Shown one piece after another: positions 16,631-25,214 of a stretch of DNA of 64,000 bases (the first letter of the stretch is position 1; every line of letters begins with the position of its first letter). Source of the DNA: Roseibium album (lineage in GTDB: Bacteria; Pseudomonadota; Alphaproteobacteria; Rhizobiales; Stappiaceae). The notes under the pieces were generated by a model. It saw only the letters and a list, made by a program, of their open reading frames with translations. It was not told the DNA's origin and made no database searches. The translations under genes and the position numbers were made by a program. The stretch lies in assembly GCF_001404515.1 (NCBI RefSeq), contig NZ_CXWE01000005.1, positions 372,001 through 436,000 on the forward strand, read 5' to 3'.

Positions 16631-17599
16631 CTATCCTGAAAAGTCCGGCAAAAGCTCCTCGGCCAGCCGTTTCAGCGTTGTTTCGATATCGGCGTTGTTG
16701 AACCTCAGGTTCAGTGCAACGTGGTTCACACCAATGGTTTCGAGCGTTTTCAGGTAGCCGCGAAGAGCGTCGCGACCCATCCGGAACCCGAGATGGATCG
16801 GTTCCGGAGCTGCATCCGCAGCCTCGGCCAGATCAAGATAGAGAGGCTGCATGACCGGTTTGTCGAAGCCACCGGCATTTCGAACCCTGGTCCTGTAGTC
16901 CCTGACAACGCGTTCCTGGATGGGAATATTGCGTGGGTAAGTCATCCAGCCGTCACCGTTTTCGGCAACCCAGACCGGGTCCTGTTGACTGCCGCCTGTA
17001 ATCAGAATCGGTAGCTTGCCGGCATCCGGTTTGGGCAACATGTCCATGCCGCCGCCCGGCGCTCCACCTGTGCTGTGAAATTTCGGCTGAAATCGGGCCA
17101 TTTGGCGGATGTAGTCCAGATGTTCCCGAAACCGAACACCCCGGTCTTCGAAAGACATGTTCAGTGCAGGATATTCTTCCGGCCGGTCGCCGGAGGCTAC
17201 TCCGAGGAGCAGGCGCCCTCCGGACAGGACATCGGCGCTTGCCGCCGCCTTTGCCACATGCGCCGGGTGGCGGAGCGGCAGGACAATGCTGGCAACGCCG
17301 AGTGCAATGTCTTTTGTTCCGGCCGCCAGATACCCGAGATAGACAAACGGGTCGAACACCTGTCCCGCATCGCCGAAAGTGGGCACATTGAACGGCACGT
17401 CGCGCAGCCAGATGGATGAAAAGCCAAGCTTTTCCGCAAGTTGCACCCGTTCCAGGTGCTGCTGCATCTGCGGGACAGCGCTCATGCCGTAATTCTCCAG
17501 AGGCACGACCAGCCCGAGCGAAAGTTTGCCGGGTTTGAAAACGGAATTGTAGCCCCGGTTGACCTGCTCAAAACCGGATGTAGCGAGACGATCAAGCAT
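16631..17599 (-). CDS. LLM-class (luciferase-like) flavin oxidoreductase
   Basis: 323 residues from the ATG at 17599, 8 bases from AAGGG; an ATG two codons upstream is too close to that site. The bacterial-luciferase-like barrel is recognisable from LSLGLVVPLENYG, LGFSSIWLRDVPF, LPLRHPAHVAKAAASADVLS and LLLGVASGDRPEEY. The opening resembles the BA3436-type subfamily of LLM oxidoreductases. Such enzymes use FMNH2 with molecular oxygen, or F420, to oxidise aldehydes, alkanes or heterocycles; a monooxygenase role beside an SDR would suit stepwise breakdown of an organic compound. Confidence 0.82.
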   Translation of the reverse strand: MLDRLATSGFEQVNRGYNSVFKPGKLSLGLVVPLENYGMSAVPQMQQHLERVQLAEKLGFSSIWLRDVPFNVPTFGDAGQVFDPFVYLGYLAAGTKDIALGVASIVLPLRHPAHVAKAAASADVLSGGRLLLGVASGDRPEEYPALNMSFEDRGVRFREHLDYIRQMARFQPKFHSTGGAPGGGMDMLPKPDAGKLPILITGGSQQDPVWVAENGDGWMTYPRNIPIQERVVRDYRTRVRNAGGFDKPVMQPLYLDLAEAADAAPEPIHLGFRMGRDALRGYLKTLETIGVNHVALNLRFNNADIETTLKRLAEELLPDFSG

Positions 17600-17717
17600 T
17601 TTCATTTCCCTTGTGCCAATGCTCCAGGTCATGGAACAGGCGCATCGTGAACGACGGTAACATCAACAAAACCGTTATGCGCGCTTGCGGGATGGTTGCA
17701 CGTTCGAAGCCGGACAC

Positions 17718-18020
17718 TCAGGCCAGGTCATCCTTTCCTTCGATGAGGAAATGGAAGCTGCGGGACCCTTCCGCCCGCGCCTGCAGATGCGGCATGTAAT
17801 CGGGATCATTCATGAAACGGACCGCCGCCTCCTTCGAGGGCCATTCGATCACGATGCGCAGCGCGGCATCATCTTTGGGGCCTTCAAGCTGTTCATGCGA
17901 GGAAGTGCGGGCGAGATACTTGCCGCCATATTGCGCAACCAGCCTGTTCGCAGGTCCGATGTAGTCCGGGATCCAGTCTTCGCTGGTCGGAGTGACGGCA
18001 AGCACGGACAAGTATGCCAT
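17718..18020 (-). CDS. DUF1330-family small protein
   Basis: 100 residues from the ATG at 18020, behind GAAGGACC; the open frame continues upstream without a better start. The dimeric alpha-beta barrel pattern (MAYLSVLAVTPTSEDWIPDY, then IVIEWPSKEAAVRFMNDPDY) is that of DUF1330 proteins, which resemble small monooxygenase or isomerase-like ABM domains. It is the first gene of the minus-strand set ending with the SDR and diverges from the LysR gene. Biochemical function is unknown for most of the family. Confidence 0.78.
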   Translation of the reverse strand: MAYLSVLAVTPTSEDWIPDYIGPANRLVAQYGGKYLARTSSHEQLEGPKDDAALRIVIEWPSKEAAVRFMNDPDYMPHLQARAEGSRSFHFLIEGKDDLA

Positions 18021-18147
18021 TTCACGTGGTCCTTCGATTCGGGGTGTGCTGCGGACTTCACAGCGTCGACCTGGAAGATAGGGATCTTGATTTTCAATAT
18101 AAATAGTCAATAAATGAGTTCATAATTCGGGTTTTGGATATAAACAG

Positions 18148-19059
18148 ATGGACACCAATAGCTTGCGGCTTTTCGTTCTGGCAGCCGAAAAACTGAACAT
18201 CAGTGCGGCCGGGCGCGAACTCGGCATGCCTCCTGCAGTCGCCAGCAACCGTTTGGCGAAACTGGAACAAAGTCTGGGTTCGGACCTGATGCATCGCTCC
18301 ACCCGCAAGGTGGCACTTTCCGTCGAAGGCGAGGAGTTTTTGCCCTTTGCCCGGGAAATCATCGCGCAGGAAGATGCGGCCCGTGCCGCTCTCGGTCTTT
18401 CCAGCCCACAAGTCAGCGGTCTTCTTCGGTTTGCCGCTTCGAGCAGCTTCGCGCAGCTTTACATCGTGCCTCTACTGCCGGAATTCCTGGCGAGATATCC
18501 GGAAGTCAAGCTGGACCTGAAACTCTCCGACACACGATTTGACCTGATTGAAGGCAGCTTCGACCTGGCACTCCGCAACTCTGCCCTCGAAGACAGCAGC
18601 CTGAAATTCCGCAAGCTGGCCGACGACATCCGTATCCTGTGCGCTTCGCCGGACTACCTTTCGCGGTTTGGACACCCGAAAGCCCCGGCCGACCTAATCG
18701 ACCATCAACTCATTGCGTTTCAGGATCTGTCGGCACGTCGGCTGACCGGGCCCGGCGCAACAACGTCATCGCATTTCGACCCGCGTGCGGCAGGCAGTCG
18801 CCTGGTCATTGACGACGGCCTCTCGCTGAAACTCGCAACGCTTGCCGGTGCCGGCATATCGATGAATTCCCTGTGGAACACATATGCCGAACTCGAGGAG
18901 GGAACACTGGTAAGGGTGCTCCCCGAGTTCGAGGTGGATGATCAGTCCGTCCTTTGGCTGGTTTACCCGAAATCGAATGTTCTGACGGCAAAAGTCAGGG
19001 TCTTCATCGATTTTCTTTTGGAAAAGATCGGAAAGGGACCCGTCTGGGAAAGCAGATGA
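18148..19059 (+). CDS. LysR-family transcriptional regulator
   Basis: 303 residues. The winged-HTH at residues 1-60 (NSLRLFVLAAEKLNISAAGR and LEQSLGSDLMHRSTRKV) is standard, followed by a two-lobed effector-binding domain with the LysR patterns LRFAASSSFAQ and LALRNSALEDSS. It is divergently oriented to the DUF1330-LLM-SDR operon with 127 bases between starts, the usual arrangement for a LysR activator and its target. The inducer is unknown. Confidence 0.9.
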   Translation: MDTNSLRLFVLAAEKLNISAAGRELGMPPAVASNRLAKLEQSLGSDLMHRSTRKVALSVEGEEFLPFAREIIAQEDAARAALGLSSPQVSGLLRFAASSSFAQLYIVPLLPEFLARYPEVKLDLKLSDTRFDLIEGSFDLALRNSALEDSSLKFRKLADDIRILCASPDYLSRFGHPKAPADLIDHQLIAFQDLSARRLTGPGATTSSHFDPRAAGSRLVIDDGLSLKLATLAGAGISMNSLWNTYAELEEGTLVRVLPEFEVDDQSVLWLVYPKSNVLTAKVRVFIDFLLEKIGKGPVWESR

Positions 19060-19068
19060 ATGCCGCCC

Positions 19069-19542
19069 TCAGGCGCAACAAGACGAGGCCGAAGCAGAAC
19101 CGCAGCAGCCAGCCGTTTCGGCAGTCGCAGCATGTTCCAACGCCGGTTTGCAATGCGCGCGGATTTCATTCAGATCGACACCGACCTGGCCTTCATGCAA
19201 CCGGGGCCTTGAGATTTCATAAATCCGCATTCCCCTGTTCTCATGGGCAAATTCCACGTGCAGCGGACTTTCACCAAGACCGGTCACCCTGGTGATACTC
19301 TGACCGAGAATGGAGGAGAATTTGCCGACATTCATGTGACCGCCACCGTGACCGTCGAGAAGTTGCAACGCGGCTTCCCTCCAGGACGTCAGCCGTCCGC
19401 CGCAGTCAATGCTGTTGACCTGGGCGAGTTTGAACTCGGTAACATGGTAACCGTCACCGACGTCACCTTCCGCTGTCTGGAACACGAGAGGCAAATCGGC
19501 AGGCAGTGTCTGCAGCGTTTCGAGAAGCATCTGGGGTGTCAT
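19069..19542 (-). CDS. DUF6428-family protein, ArsR-associated
   Basis: 157 residues, with AAAGG 8 bases before the ATG. I recognise it as a DUF6428-type protein, a family often found beside arsR genes; biochemical function is not established. The C-terminus is Cys-rich (CCGSASASSCCA), which suggests binding of a soft metal or metalloid. Several His residues (HGGGHMNVGKF) could add ligands. It diverges from the second ArsR gene across a 79-base region containing two matching operators, so its expression is almost certainly ArsR-controlled. Confidence 0.7.
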   Translation of the reverse strand: MTPQMLLETLQTLPADLPLVFQTAEGDVGDGYHVTEFKLAQVNSIDCGGRLTSWREAALQLLDGHGGGHMNVGKFSSILGQSITRVTGLGESPLHVEFAHENRGMRIYEISRPRLHEGQVGVDLNEIRAHCKPALEHAATAETAGCCGSASASSCCA

Positions 19543-19556
19543 GATGGCAACCTTTC

Positions 19557-19576
19557 ATTTCAAGTTTTATTGAAAT
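19557..19576. promoter_or_regulatory. ArsR-type operator 1
   Basis: ATTTCAA-6-TTGAAAT, a perfect 7-base dyad with a 6-base spacer, in the divergent DUF6428/ArsR promoter region. An identical dyad lies 45 bases downstream. Confidence 0.75.
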
Positions 19577-19601
19577 ATACTTCAAGCACAGATCGCCTCC
19601 C

Positions 19602-19621
19602 ATTTCAAGAAAGTTTGAAAT
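19602..19621. promoter_or_regulatory. ArsR-type operator 2, abutting the arsR start codon
   Basis: Same ATTTCAA-6-TTGAAAT dyad as operator 1, differing only in the spacer. Its last base precedes the ATG of the ArsR gene, so a bound repressor would block both transcription and the start of the message. Confidence 0.75.
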
Positions 19622-19948
19622 ATGAATGAAACCGATGCTCTGGCCGCGTTTGCCTCGATATCGAGTGCAACGCGTCTCCGCATTCTCAAGCTCCTTGTAG
19701 AGGCCGGCACCAATGGGCTTTCTGCAGGGGAAATTGCAGCAGCAGTCGGTGCAACGCCGTCAAGAACCTCTTTTCACCTGTCCAATATGTCTGAAGCAGG
19801 TCTGGTCACCTCCAGCAGAATGGCTCGCCAAATCACCTACCGCCTCGACTTCGCGGTGGTCGGCGCCCTGATGCGCTATATTTTGGAGGATTGCTGCAAG
19901 AACAACCCGACGGTAAGGGCGTGTTGTGTGACAGACGGCGGATGCTAG
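19622..19948 (+). CDS. ArsR/SmtB-family repressor
   Basis: 108 residues. The winged helix is seen in LSAGEIAAAVGATPSRTSFH and MSEAGLVTSSRMARQITY. The C-terminal tail contains Cys91, Cys92, Cys101, Cys102 and Cys108, ending D-G-G-C. This resembles the tail of the ArsR at 13904-14200 (CCVDEGGC versus CCVTDGGC), so the two probably sense similar thiophilic ligands. There is no Shine-Dalgarno sequence, and operator 2 ends at the ATG, so the message may be leaderless or nearly so. Divergent DUF6428 is the likely target. Confidence 0.88.
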   Translation: MNETDALAAFASISSATRLRILKLLVEAGTNGLSAGEIAAAVGATPSRTSFHLSNMSEAGLVTSSRMARQITYRLDFAVVGALMRYILEDCCKNNPTVRACCVTDGGC

Positions 19949-20090
19949 CTGGATTTGTCCAAATACGGTTTTTTCACAAAACACCAAATCGGGTGCCGCT
20001 TCGCCAGGCCTATTGGACCCACCCGATGCCGAACAGGCTCGAGCAAGGATCCGTTGAGCATAGAATTGACGACGATCGCAGTTCGCGCGG

Positions 20091-20780
20091 CTAGAACCGC
20101 TCGACATGCGGGCGCAATTCGATTTCGTTTGTCCAGATGCTTCGGTGCTGCCGGGTCATTTCAAGGTAGGCACGAGCGATTTCGTCTGGATGCAGGGTCT
20201 TTTCCGGATCGCTGTACGGTGCGCCCCTGTCCGCACGGTGAATGGCACCGTCAATGACGAAATGAACAACGTGGATGTTCTTCGGATGAAGTTCGCGGGC
20301 GAGCGACTGGCACAGGCCTCGCAGGGCAAACTTGCCCATCGCAAACGGTGCCGATTGCGGAAAACCCTTGATGCCGGCGGAAGCCCCGGTAAAGAGCAGA
20401 GTGCCCGCTTCTCGCGGCACCATGCGTTTGGCCGCCTCCTGTGCAACAAAAAACGCCCCAAGGGCAGTCACGTCCAGCGCAGCGCGCACCTGGTCTGGGT
20501 CCAGTTCTGCAATTGGCCCTCTCGTCCGTCCGCTTGCATTGTAGATGACGACATCCGGCGTTGCGCCTTCGGCATCAAGCGTTTCGAAAAGAGTCTTGAC
20601 GCTGTCATTGTCCGTCGCATCGCACGCATGCGCGCGCGCACCGGTTTCCTCACACAGTTCTGCAAGTTTGTCTGGATTTCGGGCAGCAACAGCTACGGTA
20701 TAACCGGCTGATGAATAGACACGCGCAAGCGATGCGCTCAAGCCTGCACCGGCACCGACGATCAAAACATGTCCAGTCAT
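20091..20780 (-). CDS. Short-chain dehydrogenase/reductase (SDR), atypical active site
   Basis: 229 residues from ATG 20780 with GGGAG seven bases upstream. The glycine-rich loop reads GAGAGLSASLARV (an atypical variant of TGxxxGxG) and NNAG is replaced by YNASGR. The usual active-site Tyr-x3-Lys is not seen: the region reads SAPFAMGKFALRG, with Phe in place of Tyr and the Lys kept. The Ser step is FTGASAGIKG. This pattern occurs in a subgroup of SDR-like oxidoreductases; catalytic activity is therefore less certain. It stands alone, convergent with the ArsR gene. Confidence 0.78.
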   Translation of the reverse strand: MTGHVLIVGAGAGLSASLARVYSSAGYTVAVAARNPDKLAELCEETGARAHACDATDNDSVKTLFETLDAEGATPDVVIYNASGRTRGPIAELDPDQVRAALDVTALGAFFVAQEAAKRMVPREAGTLLFTGASAGIKGFPQSAPFAMGKFALRGLCQSLARELHPKNIHVVHFVIDGAIHRADRGAPYSDPEKTLHPDEIARAYLEMTRQHRSIWTNEIELRPHVERF

Positions 20781-21353
20781 GAAGCTGCTCCCGAAATACA
20801 CCGACCGCATCGGATATAGCGCAGGATACTTCGTCAGCCAGTGCTCGCGAAAGACCGGACCGGACGAGCCTCGCGGGTGACAGCCACGTCAAGATGTTCC
20901 GTTGAGATGCGAAGAAAATTCACGGCCCTCGTCGTCGTCCACGGCACATACAGGATCCAGTATTCGACCGAGGTGCACTACGAATAGATACATCGGGAAA
21001 TTGACGTCACACCTGAAATTCCACTACCGTTCAATACGAGGGCAGACGAAAGCTGGCATTTCAGGGGTCCTGTAACCATTGCACGCCGTATTTCAGGTGT
21101 GACGCCGGGGACAGGATCTGAGCGTGAGCAAACGTCAGACCGGGTTAAGTGTGGCAGACGACCATCACGCCCGGTCCCGACTGGCATTGCAGCTGGACGG
21201 GCGTGGGAGAAAACGGTAATTCTGGTGAGGACGTGTGTTTATGCTATTGATATTTAATGATTTTATTTTTCGAGCGAATGTCGCGACGATAAAAACGCGC
21301 TTGCTCCCTTTGTCGGCATCTCCTGATGGCCCGAACGTGATCGGGTCGATCAT
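20781..21353. other. Non-coding gap with a long inverted repeat
   Basis: No gene is supported in this ~570-base gap. It contains the inverted repeat 21005-21104 described separately. The last ~120 bases before the next gene are AT-rich and probably hold its promoter. Confidence 0.4.
21005..21104. repeat. 15-base perfect inverted repeat with a 70-base spacer
   Basis: CGTCACACCTGAAAT at 21005-21019 is exactly inverted as ATTTCAGGTGTGACG at 21090-21104. A third ATTTCAGG lies in the spacer (21057-21064). No transposase and no target duplication are seen, so it may be a repeat element, a large hairpin in RNA or paired regulator sites. Confidence 0.7.
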
Positions 21354-23189
21354 ATGACATTCAGATTCTCGCCGACGTCCGAACCTGGTACACCACTGTC
21401 TTCCCTGGCTGCTTATAGTGTCTTACTTGTGCTGACAGTCCTGATATCGGCCTTCGGCACCGGACGGGCATCCGCTGACTGGATTAATCTCACAGGTGCT
21501 GAAACATCGCCGAACATTGCCGAGATCATCGTTCGCGAAGACCGGGTTCACGTCGTTCTGCAATTGTTTGTCGACGACCTTGAAAGCATGGAAGAGCTGC
21601 TTTCCGATGATGCGCTGAGCGAAAAAGGCGTTGAACCGCCACCGATGGACGAAAGGATGGAACGCTTCAGCCAGGAGAAATTTCAGGTCATCGTCGATGG
21701 CACGACCAACCTGACTGCCCAACTGCGCTTTTCCGAACCCAGGCTTCGCAAAGACCGTTCCTCGCCAGTCAGTGGCATCGTTCATCCGCTCACACGACAA
21801 AGCGCGCCTGAACCGCCGGACGACAAACGCATTCTCCATGCCGAACTTGACTATTTCTTCGACCGAAAGCCGAAAACCCTGACGTTCATCCCTCCTCTGG
21901 ATGAGAACGGCCGCGCCTCGCTCGATATGGGATTTATCGTTTATCACGAGAGTGTTCCCGTTATCGATTTCCGTTATCTCACCGGTCCGGTCAAGCTGAA
22001 CCTCAATTGGGAAGACCCCTGGTTTTCTGCCTTCGACAATCCCAACCTGAAACGCCATCACCGCTGGCCGATCATGTCATTCCTCTATGTCGAACCCCGT
22101 GAAGTCAGGCACGAAGTCGTGGTCAGGCTTAGGGATCTGGAGGACTGGACCGACCTGAAAGTTGCCAGGAAAACACCGATTACCGTGGAGAAACGAAGCG
22201 GCATTCTCAACGCTGTCAACCGCTTCTTTGCCGAGAAAAATCCGGTCATTATTGACGGGTCTCCTGCCTCGGCCACAAGCGTCGGTTCCGATTTCCTCGA
22301 TCTTTCACTAACCGGTATTCAAGTCATAGACGATGATCGGAACCTGGATCCCGCCACGGCCGTTCTCGGGGTCACCCTGTCCTATCCGGTCGAACGGATG
22401 CCGGAAGAAGTCACCACGATATGGGAACTCTTCAGCGACAGAATTGAGCGTGTCCCCGTGACTTCCATCGACCCGGTCGGGCCCTTTCCCTCAGAGGTCG
22501 GCATAACCGAACCTGCACACAGTTGGACGAACCACCTGCTCAGATATGAGGACCCGCGCGTCGAAGCCGTGCCCGTCTCGGATGAAAGGGCACTTAAGCT
22601 CCCGCTGTTGACGATCGTGCTCGCGGTTTTTGCCTTGAACGCGGTTGCCTTTGCAATAAAGGCTCGCAGATGGGCGCGGGCAATTGGAGTAGCAACCGCG
22701 ATCATACTGGTGGCAGGCGCCGCTTCCACGACCAAGTGGGCGATCGCAACCCTCCCTAACCCCTTTGCGAGCCTGCCCGGCAACATGGAAGCCTCTAACG
22801 CGGTCCAGGCCGTTTTTGAAAACGCCAGCGCCGCATTTTATGAAGTTGACGACAATCGTCTTGAAACGGAACTCTCGAAATTCGTTGATCCTGGACTGGC
22901 ACCGATCGTTTCCACCGAACTGGAACGGGCCAATCGGATCGCGTTGGAGGGAGGGACGACAGCACGAGCCGGCAACATTGGCGAAGTCACCATTTCCGAG
23001 ATCCGCCCGCTTGATGCTGGCCGCGGTTTTTCGGCAGTTGCTGAATGGTCTGCAGAAGCCATCGGCCAGCACTGGGGCCGCCTTCATCTGCGCGATGTCA
23101 ACTACCGGGCGCGGATCGACATGATTGAAGACGATCGGGTCTGGCGTCTCGCCGGCCTGACCGACCTCGACATGAAAATTGAGCAATAA
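21354..23189 (+). CDS. Conserved-looking membrane-anchored protein of unknown function
   Basis: 611 residues that I do not recognise. Residues ~18-42 form a signal sequence or anchor (AAYSVLLVLTVLISAFG) ending near RASA-DW. A large beta-rich region of ~370 residues follows (ADWINLTGAETSPNIAEIIV onwards) and should be periplasmic. Two hydrophobic helices lie near 415-435 and 441-458. The C-terminal ~140 residues (ENASAAFYEVDDNRLETELS; DRVWRLAGLTDLDMKIEQ) look like a mixed alpha-beta domain of the NTF2/Tim44-like kind, on the far side of the membrane hairpin. Ribosome-binding site is weak. No neighbour explains its job. Confidence 0.7.
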   Translation: MTFRFSPTSEPGTPLSSLAAYSVLLVLTVLISAFGTGRASADWINLTGAETSPNIAEIIVREDRVHVVLQLFVDDLESMEELLSDDALSEKGVEPPPMDERMERFSQEKFQVIVDGTTNLTAQLRFSEPRLRKDRSSPVSGIVHPLTRQSAPEPPDDKRILHAELDYFFDRKPKTLTFIPPLDENGRASLDMGFIVYHESVPVIDFRYLTGPVKLNLNWEDPWFSAFDNPNLKRHHRWPIMSFLYVEPREVRHEVVVRLRDLEDWTDLKVARKTPITVEKRSGILNAVNRFFAEKNPVIIDGSPASATSVGSDFLDLSLTGIQVIDDDRNLDPATAVLGVTLSYPVERMPEEVTTIWELFSDRIERVPVTSIDPVGPFPSEVGITEPAHSWTNHLLRYEDPRVEAVPVSDERALKLPLLTIVLAVFALNAVAFAIKARRWARAIGVATAIILVAGAASTTKWAIATLPNPFASLPGNMEASNAVQAVFENASAAFYEVDDNRLETELSKFVDPGLAPIVSTELERANRIALEGGTTARAGNIGEVTISEIRPLDAGRGFSAVAEWSAEAIGQHWGRLHLRDVNYRARIDMIEDDRVWRLAGLTDLDMKIEQ

Positions 23190-23227
23190 AGGTGAGGTGA
23201 CAGGACGTCTTGGACTGTCGATCACCA

Positions 23228-23845
23228 TTATCCCATCGATTTGACAGAGGGTTTCCCGGCTACCGGACCTTTCTGCATGGCACCCAGGACCAGCGCGCTG
23301 GCGGCGTTGCCCGCAGCTTCCGCATAGTCCGCGTCACGATGCACAAGGATCGTTGAAAATGCGCCGTCCAGGAGCAGGACGATGTGACGTGCCAGGGCCT
23401 CCGGCTGTTCGAGGTCAACGGCTTGAAATTCTTCCGTGAGCCAGGTCTCGAACTTTTTCTTGTGCGCCGCACCGACTTTCATGGCCGGATGTCCGGGCAT
23501 GTTGGCAAGCTCCGCTGCGGTGCGCAGGAAGCCGCACCCTTTCCATTTGGGATGACGGGCAGAAACAGCAATCTGAAAGAAGATCGCGGCAACCTTGTCA
23601 GGCAGTCCGCCGTCAGCTTCCGAAAACCACTTCCTGTAAAGCGTCAGGTTAGGCTGGTCGCGCGACACCAGATAGGCTTCGACCAGATCATCCTTGCTCT
23701 TGAAGTGGTAGTAGACGGTCTTTTTGGTGATGCCCGCCTTCTCGGCGATGTTGTCGAGGCTGACGGCACGAATTCCTTCTGAATAAAACAGCTTGTTGGC
23801 GGCCGTCAGGATACGATCCCGCGCATTGGGAGTTGGTCTGCTCAT
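23228..23845 (-). CDS. TetR/AcrR-family transcriptional regulator
   Basis: 205 residues. The N-terminal HTH is typical (RILTAANKLFYSEGIRAVSL, then AEKAGITKKTVYYHFKSKDD). The C-terminal ligand domain is less conserved and resembles repressors with a TetR_C pattern around MPGHPAMKVGAAHKKKF. The gene diverges from an enoyl-CoA hydratase gene, and a 22-base dyad begins 7 bases from its start codon, so it probably represses itself and that gene in response to an acyl-CoA or a related small molecule (inference). Confidence 0.88.
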   Translation of the reverse strand: MSRPTPNARDRILTAANKLFYSEGIRAVSLDNIAEKAGITKKTVYYHFKSKDDLVEAYLVSRDQPNLTLYRKWFSEADGGLPDKVAAIFFQIAVSARHPKWKGCGFLRTAAELANMPGHPAMKVGAAHKKKFETWLTEEFQAVDLEQPEALARHIVLLLDGAFSTILVHRDADYAEAAGNAASALVLGAMQKGPVAGKPSVKSMG

Positions 23846-23852
23846 CCGGCAA

Positions 23853-23874
23853 GTATACTCACCAGTGAATATAC
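23853..23874. promoter_or_regulatory. Inverted repeat, candidate TetR operator
   Basis: GTATACTCAC and GTGAATATAC form 10-base arms (one mismatch) around CA, between the divergent TetR and enoyl-CoA hydratase starts. Confidence 0.65.
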
Positions 23875-23932
23875 ATCAATGGCGGTCACAGCTAACGTTT
23901 TTTGGTGAATACAAATTCAGGAAACAGATGAA

Positions 23933-24718
23933 ATGACCGATACCGTCCTATTCGATCAACGCGGTGCCATTGCGCTGTTGACGATCAACCGGCCTGACAG
24001 GCTCAACGCGCTCAACTACGCCACCAATGATCTTGTCCTTCACTATCTCGACGAGATCGAACGAAACGACAGCATTCGAGCCATAGTGATAACAGGAGCC
24101 GGCAACAGGGCCTTTTCCGCCGGTGGAGACATCCACGAATTTGCCCGCAGCATTGACGCCGGACCGGACATTGCGGTTCGTGATTTCTGCAGGCGCGGAC
24201 AGCTGATGACAGGCCGCCTCGAAGCTTTTCCAAAACCGATCATTGCCGCGGTCAACGGACTTGCCTATGGCGGCGGCTGTGAAATCACCGAAGCCGTCCA
24301 TCTGGCGGTGGCCAGCAGGGACGCGTTGTTCGCGAAGCCGGAAATCAATATAGGCATTCCACCGACCTTCGGCGGAACCCAGAGGCTGCCGCGTCTGGCA
24401 GGGCGCAAACGCGCGCTTGAACTTCTTCTGACCGGAGACAGCTTCACGGCGACGAGAGCCTATGAGCTTGGATTGGTCAATCTTGTTGTTTCACCGGACA
24501 AGGTGCTCGAGGCGGCATTCGACCTGGCAGGTCGCATATTGCGCCACTCGCCCCACGCCGCCGCACGGATCATTTCAGCGGTCACGCGCGGATTGAATAC
24601 GAGCATCGCGGAAGGTTTGTCGATCGAGTGCGAGCAATTTGCCCGCATGGCAGCAACACCGGACGTTCATGAAGGATTGAACGCCTGGATCGAGCGCAGA
24701 TCACCCGACTACGGTTGA
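23933..24718 (+). CDS. Enoyl-CoA hydratase/isomerase-family protein
   Basis: 261 residues, normal length for the crotonase family. The oxyanion-hole segments are present: AFSAGGDIHEFA and AYGGGCEITEAV, followed by PEINIGIPPTFGGTQRLPRL, where Glu residues usually catalyse water addition; here one position reads E-I-N-I-G-I-P-P-T-F-G-G-T-Q-R. The C-terminus YG lacks obvious extensions. It would hydrate or isomerise an unsaturated acyl-CoA in fatty-acid or aromatic breakdown. The divergent TetR gene probably regulates it. Confidence 0.88.
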   Translation: MTDTVLFDQRGAIALLTINRPDRLNALNYATNDLVLHYLDEIERNDSIRAIVITGAGNRAFSAGGDIHEFARSIDAGPDIAVRDFCRRGQLMTGRLEAFPKPIIAAVNGLAYGGGCEITEAVHLAVASRDALFAKPEINIGIPPTFGGTQRLPRLAGRKRALELLLTGDSFTATRAYELGLVNLVVSPDKVLEAAFDLAGRILRHSPHAAARIISAVTRGLNTSIAEGLSIECEQFARMAATPDVHEGLNAWIERRSPDYG

Positions 24719-24764
24719 GCACGAAACGACGGACGGACTGGCTAGGGCTGACGGCGTCTCGCCC

Positions 24765-25214
24765 TCAGGTTTCCCCGGTCAGGTCACCCGTTTCACCTTC
24801 TTCTGCAGACTTTACCTGATCGATCCAGTTCTGAAGGTTGTAATAGGTGGTAATGCGGGCGATCCGGCCGTCGCGGATTTCAAAGAAACTTCCCGCCGGA
24901 AGATCGTAGGTCTGGCCATGCGCCGGAGGCAGGTCCTCGTCCGTGTTGATATAGGTGCCGTGAACTATGAATTCGGCGGCAGCACGTGTTCCTTCCTCAT
25001 TTACGAACAGGACAATATCCGAAAGGCGCTCCTTGTAACACCGCGACATGTGAACGTTGAACGACCAGAATTTGTCCTTGCCGACCCGCCGCTCACCCTG
25101 ATTGACCTCATGAATGAGATCTTCCGTAACAAGGCTTTCCATCTTCTTGGTGTCACCGGCATTGAATGCGGCAAAATAGGTGTCGATCAGAAAGCGGGAC
25201 TGTTTGTTTGGCAT
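24765..25214 (-). CDS. Ketosteroid isomerase-related protein (SnoaL/NTF2 fold)
   Basis: 149 residues from the ATG at 25214; the open frame extends upstream but the preceding peptide is Cys/Arg-rich and unlike the family. The conserved pattern DTYFAAFNAGDTKKMESLV, EVNQGERRVGKDKF, AAAEFIVHGTYINTDE and DLPAGSFFEIRDGRIARITT places it in a ketosteroid isomerase-related subfamily (TIGR02096-like). It would be a small cone-shaped dimeric enzyme or binding protein; the actual substrate is unknown. It ends convergent with the enoyl-CoA hydratase gene, 46 bases apart. Confidence 0.8.
   Translation of the reverse strand: MPNKQSRFLIDTYFAAFNAGDTKKMESLVTEDLIHEVNQGERRVGKDKFWSFNVHMSRCYKERLSDIVLFVNEEGTRAAAEFIVHGTYINTDEDLPPAHGQTYDLPAGSFFEIRDGRIARITTYYNLQNWIDQVKSAEEGETGDLTGET

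Noticed and set aside
20978..21187. 69-residue minus-strand open frame across the 15-base inverted repeat
   Set aside because: The frame contains both arms of the repeat and has no coding evidence; a remnant of a mobile element was considered, but no transposase motif is present.
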